Assembly (NCBI GenBank): GCA_021272165.1 | Contig: JAJSLK010000045.1 | Span: 78,476 to 142,475, forward strand | Reading direction: 5' to 3' | DNA from: Methylacidiphilales bacterium | GTDB lineage: Bacteria; Verrucomicrobiota; Verrucomicrobiia; Methylacidiphilales; UBA1321 | Length of the DNA stretch: 64,000 bases | In this document: piece after piece, positions 1 to 8,712 of the stretch | How the letters are laid out: each line of letters opens with the position of its first letter | Numbering within the stretch: the first letter of the stretch is position 1 | Notes under the pieces: generated by a model | What the model was told of the DNA's origin: nothing | Databases searched by the model: none | The model's input: the letters and a program-made list of their open reading frames with translations, nothing else | Made by a program: the position numbers and the translations under genes

Positions 1-2
1 TG

Positions 3-464
3 CGGGCCCGGCTCGTCAACCGCCAGCATCTCCAGCAAATGGCCCAGGAACTCGATCTCGGCGGGCACCTCATCCTCGGCCGGGGGGAGGAAAACAGCGA
101 CGGACGTCGCCGTGCCTCCATTCTTGCCGATGCCATGGAAGCCGTCATCGGTGCCGTTTTCGCCGAGGCCGGATGGGACATCGCCCGGGCGCTCATTCTC
201 CGCCTCATCGAGCCCTCCCTCGCCACGCTTGCCCTTGAAGATGATACCTCCGCCGCCAATCCCAAGGGCAGCCTCCAGGAAAAACTCCAGGCCCGCGGCG
301 ACCACCCGCCCGTCTACCGGTGCCTTTCCGAAACCGGTCCCGCCCACGCCCGGGTCTATGAGGTCGTCGTCGAATGGCAGGGCCGCGAGTTGGGCCGCGG
401 TCAGGGTGCGAGCAAGAAGGAGGCTGAGACCCGCGCCGCGGAAGCCGCCCTCGCCGGACTTTAG
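3..464 (+). CDS. rnc: Ribonuclease III, C-terminal part (cut by window edge)
   Basis: Endoribonuclease III cleaves double-stranded RNA in rRNA maturation and mRNA decay. The open frame enters from the left edge without a start codon. The visible part holds the end of the RNase III catalytic domain, with the signature run GRGEENSDGRRRASILADAMEA cut short here to its key acidic residues E and D, followed by the region after EAVIGAVFAEAGW. A C-terminal double-stranded-RNA-binding domain follows, with the typical NPKGSLQEKLQ start and GASKKEAETRAAEAAL end. The TAG stop overlaps by 3 bp the stop of the convergent protease gene. The product is clear; only the N-terminal part is missing from the window. 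Confidence 0.95.
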   Translation, partial: RARLVNRQHLQQMAQELDLGGHLILGRGEENSDGRRRASILADAMEAVIGAVFAEAGWDIARALILRLIEPSLATLALEDDTSAANPKGSLQEKLQARGDHPPVYRCLSETGPAHARVYEVVVEWQGRELGRGQGASKKEAETRAAEAALAGL

Positions 465-1468
465 GAATTATTATTGAGATAGCTCAAATAATTGTGAGCT
501 TCCCAATAGCCCAGCACCAATGCGCCGAGCAAGCTGAGATACAACACCGCCATCAGCAGGCGTTTGGTGATGTGCGTATTGTAATAGGCCTGCAATTCCT
601 CGGTCGGATGGTTGAAGAACGTCTGCTTGATCCTTGGCAACGTGGCGAAGATGAAAATAATCCCCAGCACAATTACGCTCTGCACGGAGTGAAAGTAAAA
701 GAGCGCTACGGCGAGGAGCGCCACGCCAATGACCCAGAACCAGGGTGAAATCGCCGCGCAGATCCGGCCGCCGTCCAGCGGAGGAACTGGAATCATATTG
801 AAAATATTGATCAGAAAACTAACCGCCGCGATCGCCGTGATCCACGGTGTATTCACATAGATGCCAAGGGCCAGGCACAATCCCGATCCGACGCAGCCGG
901 CCAGCGGTCCGCCATAAGCCATGATGGCTTCGGTCCAGGCATCGCGCGGATTTTCTTTCATCACGATGGCAGCGCCGACGAACGGAATGAAGAGGGGCGC
1001 CGAAACCGGAAGGCCCACCCATTTGGCCGCGGCTACATGTCCCAGCTCGTGGACGAGAATCAGAAGGACAATGCCGACCGCGAATCTCCAGCCGAATACG
1101 GTCGTGTAAAGCGCGATCATCAGCAGCATCGACAGTACGGTCTTGAGCGCACCGTAAAGGAAGAACTTGAACTTGAACGCGAGATAGGCGAGGGCCGCGA
1201 TTCCGCCTCCTATTTTCTGGAGCAGGGATTTTTTTTGCGCGACGGATCGGTGCTGCGCCTCCGGGGTGGTGGTCGCCGCGGGCGGCGCTGGCACGGGGGG
1301 CGGGACATAAACGAATCCCGGTACCTGATGCAGGGGAATCCAATTCGGAAGGCCCTCCTGCCAGGCCAAATCGGTGGCGAGAACGGTGCCGGCCCGGACC
1401 AGTTGTTGGGTTTCGGTAATCGAATAAGGGCCGAGTTGCTGGCCGTTTTTGTGGATATACAGCGCCAT
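461..1468 (-). CDS. Membrane zinc protease of the M50 (site-2 protease) family with N-terminal GYF_2 domain
   Basis: Predicted intramembrane metalloprotease of 335 residues. Residues about 2-52 form a GYF_2-type domain (YIHKNGQQLGPYS, then the WQEGLPNW segment). A proline/alanine linker and several membrane helices follow. The zinc motif HELGH is at residues 140-144, and the second conserved M50 motif, with N224 and LDGGR at 231-235, completes the active site. Site-2 proteases cut substrates within the membrane, often in signalling, but nothing here identifies the substrate. The gene is convergent with rnc. GYF_2 modules also appear in the protein at 40443-41033. Confidence 0.88.
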   Translation of the reverse strand: MALYIHKNGQQLGPYSITETQQLVRAGTVLATDLAWQEGLPNWIPLHQVPGFVYVPPPVPAPPAATTTPEAQHRSVAQKKSLLQKIGGGIAALAYLAFKFKFFLYGALKTVLSMLLMIALYTTVFGWRFAVGIVLLILVHELGHVAAAKWVGLPVSAPLFIPFVGAAIVMKENPRDAWTEAIMAYGGPLAGCVGSGLCLALGIYVNTPWITAIAAVSFLINIFNMIPVPPLDGGRICAAISPWFWVIGVALLAVALFYFHSVQSVIVLGIIFIFATLPRIKQTFFNHPTEELQAYYNTHITKRLLMAVLYLSLLGALVLGYWEAHNYLSYLNNNS

Positions 1469-1550
1469 AATCTTCCTTCAACCGGCAGCGAAATTCATAC
1501 CGCAACCGGGCAGCCGGGCCAAGGAAATGTAAAGACTTCGCGTTGGCTTG

Positions 1551-2102
1551 CTAAGCGGCAATGACCGCTATTGCTGCCGCGCGGTCTTGCCTCCACCAGA
1601 GTCGCAAAGCTCCGGCGACTTGCTCCGGATTTTTCTCCACCAGCGCGTCGAGTTCGCCCGGCGAAACCCACCGCCCTTCGATGATCTCTTCGGGGTGCAA
1701 TTGGAACGGGCCGGTGAGGGGGCCCATCACGTAAATCTGGATGAACTCGTGGCCGGTTTCGGGGCAGGCCGACAGATTGACCACGGGCCGCAGCGATAGC
1801 GAAGCATCGTGCCAGCCCAGTTCCTCGCCCAGTTCCCGCCGGGCCGCGGTCGCGTAATCCTCGCCCGTGTCGAGATGGCCGCTGCATGACGAATCCCAGC
1901 AGCCGGGAAAAGTGTCCTTGAGCAAACTGCGCTTCTGGAGAAAAAGCCGGCCAGTGGCGTCGTGAATCATTACGTGCACCGCCCGGTGCAGCAGGCCTTT
2001 CGCATGGACCTCGGCGCGGGTCGCCTGTCCGATGACCGCGTCGTTCCGGTCGACGACATCGAACAACTCATCCGGGGTAAAACCGCCGGTCGATCTTTTC
2101 AT
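1551..2102 (-). CDS. Nudix hydrolase, YfcD/IDI-like
   Basis: A 183-residue Nudix hydrolase. The Nudix box is complete: G-x5-E-x7-REUXEE-x-GU is seen as GHLDTGE, then ARRELGEELGW. The N-terminal layout (DELFDVVDRNDAVIG, then HRAVHVMIHD) resembles the YfcD and isopentenyl-diphosphate isomerase-like subgroup. The substrate is unknown. I chose the ATG at 2102 rather than an upstream in-frame start at 2141 because it lies 10 bp after the rlpA stop and starts just before the conserved fold. It is probably cotranscribed with rlpA. Confidence 0.85.
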   Translation of the reverse strand: MKRSTGGFTPDELFDVVDRNDAVIGQATRAEVHAKGLLHRAVHVMIHDATGRLFLQKRSLLKDTFPGCWDSSCSGHLDTGEDYATAARRELGEELGWHDASLSLRPVVNLSACPETGHEFIQIYVMGPLTGPFQLHPEEIIEGRWVSPGELDALVEKNPEQVAGALRLWWRQDRAAAIAVIAA

Positions 2103-2112
2103 GCCGGATGAA

Positions 2113-2508
2113 TTATTGCGGCCCCACGTGGAGCAGTTCAATCTCCACCGGCACCGTGCCCGCCCGTTTCATTTGCAGAATATCAGCAGCGGCGGAAGAG
2201 ACATCGATGATCCGGTCGTCGTCGCTGTAGGGACCGCGGTCGTTGATCCGCACGTCGACGCTCGCGCCGTTCTGCAGATTCGTCACGCGAACGATCGAGC
2301 CAAAGGGGATGTGGCGATGCGCCGCGGTCAGCTCTCGCATGTTGAATGTCTCGCCATCCGCCGTCCGACGGCCGTCAAAATCGGGTCCGTACCAGGAGGC
2401 CAACCCGCGCTGCGTGTAACCCTCGTCGTAATGCCGAGGATAGGAGGCGCACCCGGCCAGCAGCCCGCAAATGAACAGGGCCGCCGCAAAAAAGGAAGAT
2501 TGGCGCAT
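2113..2508 (-). CDS. rlpA: RlpA-like septal ring lipoprotein
   Basis: A 131-residue lipoprotein with a double-psi beta-barrel. The signal peptide ends in a lipobox (LAGC, Cys about residue 20), so it should be lipid-anchored in the envelope. RlpA features are visible: GLASWYGPDFDGRRTADGE, the histidine in LTAAHRHIPFG, and RINDRGPYSDDRIIDVS-like residues. RlpA proteins act on peptidoglycan denuded of stem peptides, or bind it, at the septum. The protein lacks the C-terminal SPOR domain of the E. coli protein, which is common in short homologues. It sits between rng and the Nudix gene on the same strand, 20 bp after rng starts a separate block. Confidence 0.88.
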   Translation of the reverse strand: MRQSSFFAAALFICGLLAGCASYPRHYDEGYTQRGLASWYGPDFDGRRTADGETFNMRELTAAHRHIPFGSIVRVTNLQNGASVDVRINDRGPYSDDDRIIDVSSAAADILQMKRAGTVPVEIELLHVGPQ

Positions 2509-2528
2509 GAGGATTTCCCGGCACGCGC

Positions 2529-4100
2529 CTAAGTCAATTCCTCGTCCGTCAGCGCATTCACCAGCTTGAATTCCTCGAAGTGGAACTTCGCGTTCACGCG
2601 GAAACTGAGCCGTCCCTGGAATTTCCGCTCCAGGTCAATCAGGATTTCCTCGTCCTCCTTCTTCAGGCGGTCGAGCACCTCGGCATTCAGCAGCACGCGC
2701 ACTTCGCGCACGCTCGGATGGAGCCGCATCACCCGCGTCAGCGCGCGCTGGATTTCCACGCTCATCGTCTCGGGACTCTTGATGATGCCCTTGCCTTTGC
2801 ACGACGGGCATTCCATGTAGACCGCGCGGCTGATGCTCTCCTGCACCCGCTGCCGCGTCATTTCCATCAGGCCCAGCGCCGAGATCGGCAGGATGTGTGT
2901 CCGCGCCTTGTCGCGCTTCACATGGTCCTTGAACGCATTCAGCACCTGCTTCTGGTCGCGCTGGTTCCGCATGTCGATGAAATCGAGCACGATCAGCCCG
3001 CCGATGTTCCGCAGGCGCAGTTGCCGCGCAATTTCCTCCGCCGCTTCGAGGTTCGTCTGCAGGATCGTCTTGTCCTGGTCCTTCCCACCCTTGTTGCGGC
3101 CCGTGTTCACGTCGATGGCCACCAGCGCCTCGGTCTCGTCGATGACGAGATAACCGCCGCACGGCAGCCAGACCTGGCGCCGCAGCGCCGCGTCAATCTG
3201 CTTGTCGACATTGAACCGCTCGAAGATCGGCACTGCTTCCGTGTAATGCTTGATCTTCCGCTGCGACCGCTTCGAAATCACGCCGACCAGGTCCTTCATC
3301 CGGTTCACCGCGTCGGGATCGTCCACGATGATCCGGTCCACTTCGTCGGTCAGGAAGTCGCGCACCGTCCGCTCGATCAAATCGGGCTCGGCCAGCAGCA
3401 GTTTCGGAGCCCGGGCCGTCTCCAGGTCGCCCGAAATGCTCTTCCATTGCTCCAGCAGGACATGCAGATCGCGCACAAAGAACCGCGCCTTCTGGCCCTC
3501 ACCCACCGTGCGGATGATCACTGCCATGCCTTCCGGGATGTCGAGTTCCGTCAAAATCCGCCGCAGCCGCTGCCGTTCCTTCGGGTCCTCGATTTTCCGC
3601 GAGATGCCCGACTGGTCCGAAAACGGCATCAGCACGAGATAACGTCCCGCCAGGCTGATGTTCGTCGTGATCCGCGGCCCCTTCGTCCCAATCGGCCCCT
3701 TCGTCACCTGCACGATGATGTCGGAACCGGGCGGATAAAGCCTCGGAATATCGTTGGCGGTGATCCGCTTCTGGCTCTTTTTCTTTCCGCTCCGCTCCAC
3801 CGCCTCCACGCCGGCGTCGAGCGCCACCGGGATCGCGTCCCAGTAATGCAGGAAGGCGTTTTTATCCAGCCCGATGTCGACGAACATCGCCTTCAGGCCC
3901 GGCTCGAGGTTCTTCACCTTGCCCTTGTAAATGCTCCCGGAAATCTGCCGATCGCTTTCCCGCTCGATGGAAAATTCCTCGAGCCGCCCGCCTTCCAGCA
4001 CGGCGACGCGCCGTTCCAGGCGCTCGCAGGAGATGACGATTTCCTTCTCTTCGCCTTTTTTCTTAAGTCCGAGAAATCCGCGTATTTTGTCTAAAATCAT
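2529..4100 (-). CDS. rng: Ribonuclease G/E family endoribonuclease
   Basis: A 523-residue RNase E/G catalytic protein. It has an S1-like segment near residues 45-130 (GSIYKGKVKNLEPGLKAMFVDIG start), the catalytic aspartate segments VAIDVNTG and IVLDFIDM, and the zinc-link motif CPSCKGKG near residue 430. The length matches RNase G rather than full RNase E, as there is no long degradosome-scaffolding tail. It acts on single-stranded RNA in mRNA turnover and rRNA processing. The position behind rodA in a minus-strand cluster follows the common mre-mrd-rodA-rng arrangement. Confidence 0.93.
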   Translation of the reverse strand: MILDKIRGFLGLKKKGEEKEIVISCERLERRVAVLEGGRLEEFSIERESDRQISGSIYKGKVKNLEPGLKAMFVDIGLDKNAFLHYWDAIPVALDAGVEAVERSGKKKSQKRITANDIPRLYPPGSDIIVQVTKGPIGTKGPRITTNISLAGRYLVLMPFSDQSGISRKIEDPKERQRLRRILTELDIPEGMAVIIRTVGEGQKARFFVRDLHVLLEQWKSISGDLETARAPKLLLAEPDLIERTVRDFLTDEVDRIIVDDPDAVNRMKDLVGVISKRSQRKIKHYTEAVPIFERFNVDKQIDAALRRQVWLPCGGYLVIDETEALVAIDVNTGRNKGGKDQDKTILQTNLEAAEEIARQLRLRNIGGLIVLDFIDMRNQRDQKQVLNAFKDHVKRDKARTHILPISALGLMEMTRQRVQESISRAVYMECPSCKGKGIIKSPETMSVEIQRALTRVMRLHPSVREVRVLLNAEVLDRLKKEDEEILIDLERKFQGRLSFRVNAKFHFEEFKLVNALTDEELT

Positions 4101-4163
4101 AGATCCTTCTTTCCCCGGTTTGGGCAGGGGAAGTGAGGTTGGGCGAAGGGAAGAGGAACGTCT

Positions 4164-5378
4164 TCATCTCCGCTCGAAGTTTTTGCGATGCACCCAAACG
4201 CTTTGCACCAGACCCATGGCCGCCAGGCACGCGATCAGGAAAGTGCCGCCGTAACTGATAAACGGCAGCGGAATTCCGGTGATCGGCACCACTTGGATGG
4301 TCATGCCGATGTTCACAAACACATGCGTGAACAGCATCGTCATCACCCCCACGGCTACCAGGGTCCCAACTTTGTCTCGCGCATGAGCCGCCACCCACAA
4401 ACACCATAGCAAAACGGTCCCTTCGCAAATGATGAGTACAGCTCCGCCGCGAAACCCGAACAATTCTCCGACCACGGAGAATATCAAATCGTTATAACTC
4501 GTATTCTTGGGCAGGTAACCCAGGGCTGTCTGGGTATCCGCCATCCAGCTTTTCACATCCGCTTTTCCCCGCAACGCCCCCACCATCGCGGAGAGCGTGT
4601 CGTAATCGAGCGGCACCTTCCCCTGCAGCCCTCCCGAGCCGATGGCGATCATCGACTGGTTGATCTGCCACGCCGCCCCCTGTTTATCCACGGTCGGATC
4701 GACCCAGGACTTGATCCGGTCGACCTGGAAATTGTGCACGCCCGCGATTTGCGCCGACTGGTCCGACTTGGTCGAAACCAAATAGTAACCGCCCACTCCC
4801 AGAAGCCCGAGCAGCATCAGCAGCAACAGATGATGCATCCGCGCTCCCGCTGCAAAAAGCATCGCGAGAAAAACCGGAATGAAAACCCCCGCCGATCCGA
4901 GCGCCGGCTGCTTCTTGATCAAAATAAATGGGATCAGCGTGATCGCCAGGGCGATCAACACGGTCGAAATCTTGTGCATCTGGTTCTCGCGCACCCGGAA
5001 AAACCAGGCCAGGGAAAGAATCAGCGTCAGCTTCGCGAACTCCGCCGGCTCGAAGCTCAGCGGACCCAGCCGGATCCAGCTGTGCGCACCGTGCGAGGCC
5101 CGGTAAAAGAACACCCCGATGAGCAGGGCGAGGCTGATCGGATAGAGAATCGGCCCGATCTTCACAACCTGTTGGTAAGGGGTCAGGGCCAGCGCCAGAT
5201 AGGCCACCACTCCAGCCAGGATATAACCGCATTGTTTGCCCGGCGCGTCGCGCAACGCATCATTCGCATAGGTCGCGCTGATGATCACGAAAACACTCGC
5301 GACACAAAGCACCAGCAGGGCAACAAGGACGGGCAGGGACCAGCCAATTTGACCCAGTTTACGAAACAAAATGCGCAT
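4164..5378 (-). CDS. rodA: Rod-shape SEDS glycosyltransferase RodA
   Basis: A 404-residue polytopic membrane protein of the SEDS family, the peptidoglycan polymerase of the elongasome. About ten membrane helices can be read. The SEDS signature near the C-terminus is present (PITGIPLPFISYGGT), as is the YLPKNTSYNDLIFSVVGE segment. It follows mrdA (PBP2), its partner transpeptidase, by 84 bp on the same strand, which supports RodA rather than FtsW. One insertion near residues 205-270 between helices is typical of the large extracellular loop. Confidence 0.95.
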   Translation of the reverse strand: MRILFRKLGQIGWSLPVLVALLVLCVASVFVIISATYANDALRDAPGKQCGYILAGVVAYLALALTPYQQVVKIGPILYPISLALLIGVFFYRASHGAHSWIRLGPLSFEPAEFAKLTLILSLAWFFRVRENQMHKISTVLIALAITLIPFILIKKQPALGSAGVFIPVFLAMLFAAGARMHHLLLLMLLGLLGVGGYYLVSTKSDQSAQIAGVHNFQVDRIKSWVDPTVDKQGAAWQINQSMIAIGSGGLQGKVPLDYDTLSAMVGALRGKADVKSWMADTQTALGYLPKNTSYNDLIFSVVGELFGFRGGAVLIICEGTVLLWCLWVAAHARDKVGTLVAVGVMTMLFTHVFVNIGMTIQVVPITGIPLPFISYGGTFLIACLAAMGLVQSVWVHRKNFERR

Positions 5379-5462
5379 GTGATGATATCCGGAACCCTGC
5401 CCGATAAGAAAAGCTATCCTGTTCTAACAAAACCTTCAACCTTCCTTGGATATGAGTCCGTC

Positions 5463-7586
5463 CTAATGAGCGTGTTTCATGCCGGAACTGCGGGCTGAGG
5501 TCGGAATCGGCGGAAGATCGGCCGCCGGCGTCGTCGCGGAGGCATCAGTCGAATCCGCCGTCGAGTCGGTGTCACCCGTCTTGGCCGTCGTGTCCCACGG
5601 ATGGGTCTCATCCGTCGTCGAACCGTTGAAATTGCCCTCTGCCGGCTGGAGAAAAGCCACGTTTTCCGGCGCCCCTTTCTCCATCGCAAAGAGCCGCGAC
5701 ATGATCTTCTGCACAATCGGCGCCGTCGTCGTGCCGCCCCATTGACCACCCTCCACCACCACGCAAACCACATAACGCGGCGTCTCGAACGGCCCGTAGC
5801 AGTAAAACCAGCACTTCAGGTCGCGCCGTACTTCGCCGCCCACCTTGATGTGCGCCTGCGCCGTCCCCGTCTTGCCTGCGAGCGCCACGCCCGGCACCTG
5901 GGCCGCCGTGCCCGTGCCCTCCTCGACCACTTCCCTCATCCCCTCTTGCACCGCTTTCAGGTCGGACGGCTTCATCCCCAAATTGCTGTAAACCTCGCCC
6001 TCCGGCATCGTCGCCTGGACGTCGCCCTTGTAATCGACCACATGCGAATAAAGCCGCGGCTTGTAGACCGTTCCCCCGTTCGCCACCGCGCAAAGAAACG
6101 TCGCCATCTGCAGCGGCGTCACCAGCACGAAGCCCTGGCCAATCGACGTATTCGCCGTCTGCGCCCGGCTCCAATGATCGATGTTATGGGTCTTCTTCAA
6201 CCACGCATCGTTCTCCTTCATCCAGTCCGGTCCCGGCAAAATACCCGCGTCCTCGTCGGCATCGCCCAAAAGACCCCACTTATGGCCGAACCCCGCCAGC
6301 TTGCCCATCGAGTCGATTGCATCGATCCCCGCCTTGATCCCGTACTGATAGAAAAAGACGTCGCTCGAAACGCAGATCGCATGCACCAGGCTCATCGTTC
6401 CCGCTGCCGCGCTGTCCGAATTGTGGAAAAGATGGTCATCGATCTGGATCGCTCCCGGGCAATCAAACTCGGTATTCACCGTCACATTGCCCGATTTCAG
6501 TCCCGCCAGCGCCACCATGATCTTGTAGGTTGAGCCCGGGGCCAGCGCATGGAGGGCGCGATTGTAGAGCGGCGCCGTCGGGTCCTGATTCAGCGCGTCC
6601 CAATCCTTCGACGTGATTTTCGGGATAAACCGGTTTGGGTCATAGCTTGGAATCGAAACCATCGCCAGCACGTCGCCGTTGCGCGGGTCCATCACTACCA
6701 CCGCGCCGCGGCCTACTCCCGCGTCCCGCATCGACGTCTCCGCGATATACTGGATCCGGCTGTCGATCGTCAGATAAAGCGTGTTGCCCATCGTCGGATC
6801 GTTCGATTGCAGCGGCTTGCCGATGTAGTAACCCTGCGATGAAACCCGCTGCAGCACGCTTCCCGGCTGACCCTGCAACTGCGGGTCCATGATCGCCTCG
6901 ATCCCGTGCCGTCCCACGGTTTCGTAAGGGGTTCCGTCACTCGACAGATGCTCATTCTGGTTATCCGGCTTGCCTACGTAGCCCAGGATGTGCGCGGCGA
7001 AAGCCCCATAGGTATATTGCCGCGCCGGGTTCTGCGAAATCCGGATCCCGGTCATCCCCAGGTTCCGCTCCTCGAAATTCGCCACCGTCGCGAAATCAAG
7101 GTCGGTCATGTAATGATAGGGCAGATCGCGGTCGGTCCGGAAATGTTCCCGGATTTCCTTCTCGTTCAGCGGCGCCGTCAGTCCGAGCGTATCCTTGATC
7201 GGCTCGATGCTCTCCTTCACGATCTCCACGATGTCGATTTCATCCGGGCGCTGTTTCCCATTTTTGCTTGGCGGAAAATGGAGCATCGGCATCCGTCCGC
7301 GATGACTCTGGGCATAGTCCCGGCGCAAATCGTCGAGGTAGAAATCAATGTCGAAGCTCGGCCGGTTCTCCGCCAGCATCACCCCGTTGCGGTCGCAGAT
7401 TGCTCCTCGCGCGGGAGCCACCCGCGCTTTGACCGTCGTCTGTTCCTCGGAGCGCTGCACCGCCGACTCCGAATTCGTCACCTGCACATTCCAGAGCCGG
7501 CTCAACAGCACGCCCATCGCGGCAAAGACCAGCAGTGCCAGCACTCCCAGCCGCCAGCCCTGGACTCGATTATCGTCATCCAACAT
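5463..7586 (-). CDS. mrdA: Penicillin-binding protein 2 (elongation transpeptidase)
   Basis: A 707-residue class B PBP that crosslinks peptidoglycan during lateral growth. It has an N-terminal membrane anchor (residues about 10-30), a pedestal/dimerisation domain, then the transpeptidase domain. Active-site motifs are visible: SxxK as STYK in APGSTYKIM, SxD as SSD in CVSSDVFFYQ, and KTG in LAGKTGTAQ. The C-terminus has an extra Thr/Ala/Pro-rich tail of about 60 residues beyond the catalytic domain, likely disordered. The start overlaps the end of mreD by 11 bp, so the two are translationally coupled. Confidence 0.95.
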   Translation of the reverse strand: MLDDDNRVQGWRLGVLALLVFAAMGVLLSRLWNVQVTNSESAVQRSEEQTTVKARVAPARGAICDRNGVMLAENRPSFDIDFYLDDLRRDYAQSHRGRMPMLHFPPSKNGKQRPDEIDIVEIVKESIEPIKDTLGLTAPLNEKEIREHFRTDRDLPYHYMTDLDFATVANFEERNLGMTGIRISQNPARQYTYGAFAAHILGYVGKPDNQNEHLSSDGTPYETVGRHGIEAIMDPQLQGQPGSVLQRVSSQGYYIGKPLQSNDPTMGNTLYLTIDSRIQYIAETSMRDAGVGRGAVVVMDPRNGDVLAMVSIPSYDPNRFIPKITSKDWDALNQDPTAPLYNRALHALAPGSTYKIMVALAGLKSGNVTVNTEFDCPGAIQIDDHLFHNSDSAAAGTMSLVHAICVSSDVFFYQYGIKAGIDAIDSMGKLAGFGHKWGLLGDADEDAGILPGPDWMKENDAWLKKTHNIDHWSRAQTANTSIGQGFVLVTPLQMATFLCAVANGGTVYKPRLYSHVVDYKGDVQATMPEGEVYSNLGMKPSDLKAVQEGMREVVEEGTGTAAQVPGVALAGKTGTAQAHIKVGGEVRRDLKCWFYCYGPFETPRYVVCVVVEGGQWGGTTTAPIVQKIMSRLFAMEKGAPENVAFLQPAEGNFNGSTTDETHPWDTTAKTGDTDSTADSTDASATTPAADLPPIPTSARSSGMKHAH

Positions 7587-8121
7587 AGGCGCGATCCTGA
7601 AGTTGTTCGTTCACCGGCTTCCAGCCCAGTCGGCGCGGAAAGAAACCGACCAGGAAAAAGAAAAAGGGGCACAGCACCACATTCAGCAGCGAGGCAAAAG
7701 TGATCTTGCTCCACACATCCAATGGCCATAACCAGCGTCCCATCTCGGCCAGGGTCAGCATGTAATCGAGCAGCAGAACCAGAAATGTCCCCACCAGCAC
7801 GAACGTCAGCCGGATAAACCAGAGATGCGCCTCCGGCCTTTGCGCCTGGGGCACAATCAGGGCCGAAAGCGAAGTCATCGTCAGGACCGATGTCCCCAGC
7901 CGGTGGGACGAGGTCAAATCGACCAAAAGCCCCAGTAATGCGCTCAAAGCCAGCGCCCGTTCATCCCCCACCTCCAGGCTGGCATAAATGACTACAAGCG
8001 GAATCATCGCCGAACCGAAGCCAATCACGCTTAAAAGAGGATAATGCGGCGGCAGGATCATCTGGGCCAGCAGGGCCGCGACGCCGACAAAAAGCAGGTA
8101 AAGCACGATCAAAAAGCGCAC
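7576..8121 (-). CDS. mreD: Rod-shape-determining protein MreD-like membrane protein
   Basis: A 181-residue protein with about five membrane helices and little else, consistent with MreD, which links MreC to the elongasome. It reads from a GTG codon. Sequence identity to MreD is weak by eye; the call rests on size, topology and position directly before mrdA and rodA with an 11-bp overlap. The expected mreC is not upstream: the next 590 bp are non-coding and then a divergent porin gene begins. Confidence 0.8.
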   Translation of the reverse strand: MRFLIVLYLLFVGVAALLAQMILPPHYPLLSVIGFGSAMIPLVVIYASLEVGDERALALSALLGLLVDLTSSHRLGTSVLTMTSLSALIVPQAQRPEAHLWFIRLTFVLVGTFLVLLLDYMLTLAEMGRWLWPLDVWSKITFASLLNVVLCPFFFFLVGFFPRRLGWKPVNEQLQDRAYVG

Positions 8122-8276
8122 AGGCGGTTCAATGTAACGGTGACGGCGTATCGCCGCACGCGGAATTTTACTTGCCCTCTAAAATATCATATCGCGGTAA
8201 AACCCTTTTCTCTTTCATCCTCGCTTCATGGTGGTGCAAAAAAGCTCGGGGCGGAATCTCCTGGATAGCCGCTCAC

Positions 8277-8330
8277 GGGTAGCCGCCGATGTCCCCATCG
8301 GCGGACCATCGTGTCGGGTGGCGGGTTATC
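8277..8330. repeat. Palindromic intergenic repeat, copy 1
   Basis: The copy begins GGGTAGCCGCCGATG and contains the inverted repeat GCCGATG/CATCGGC around a short C-rich loop, followed by a weaker second half ending GTTATC. A second copy, about 90 percent identical over the first 34 bases, lies at 10196-10251. The two copies flank the porin gene. It resembles a REP-type element. Confidence 0.7.
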
Positions 8331-8547
8331 CATTAAAAAGACCGGGCGACACCTTGAAAAAGTGCCGCCCGGCCAAGGGAGGAGAATGAATGAACTGACA
8401 CAGGTAAGACCCCGACTGGGCGAAAAACGTTCAAAAGAGATTTAAAAACAGAAGAGGCGGAAGGGCGTGGGAGGTCTGCAAATAAGGGCATTTTACCTCT
8501 GAAAATGGGATCTCAAAAAAACGTTCAAAAAAAATTTTAAAAATTGT

Positions 8548-8575
8548 TTGACGATCAGGTGCCGATCTTTATTGT
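8548..8575 (+). promoter_or_regulatory. Predicted sigma-70 promoter of the porin gene
   Basis: TTGACG at 8548-8553 and TATTGT at 8570-8575 are separated by 16 bases. This predicts a transcript with a leader of about 130 bases before the porin ATG at 8713. An A/T-rich tract lies directly upstream and could act as an UP element. Confidence 0.6.
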
Positions 8576-8594
8576 CACTCAAACGAGTGCAGAA

Positions 8595-8632
8595 GCCAGC
8601 CGTTGCTCACCAGTGCGGCAAGGGCGGCTGGC
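8595..8632 (+). promoter_or_regulatory. Stem-loop in the porin mRNA leader
   Basis: An 8-bp perfect stem (GCCAGCCG with CGGCTGGC) closes a 22-base loop. It lies inside the predicted transcript, just after its 5-prime end, so it may protect the mRNA or control translation. Function is inferred from position only. Confidence 0.5.
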
Positions 8633-8712
8633 CTCAATGAACCGACAAGGTTGGTCGCTTCAATGGAGAGAAGCGGTAAGCCGAGTCAAATAAACCAAGG
8701 AGATAAGAGCGA

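Larger units (their letters stand above)
8122..8712. other. Intergenic region between mreD and the porin
   Basis: This 590-bp stretch has no convincing gene. It holds a palindromic repeat (8277-8330), two AT-rich direct repeats beginning ACGTTCAAAA near 8427 and 8521, a good sigma-70 promoter (8548-8575) and a long 5-prime leader with a stem-loop before the porin start. The promoter of mreD should also lie here, but I could not identify it. Confidence 0.6.

Noticed and set aside
2580..4094. 504-codon plus-strand frame
   Set aside because: His/Arg/Gln-rich antisense shadow of rng.
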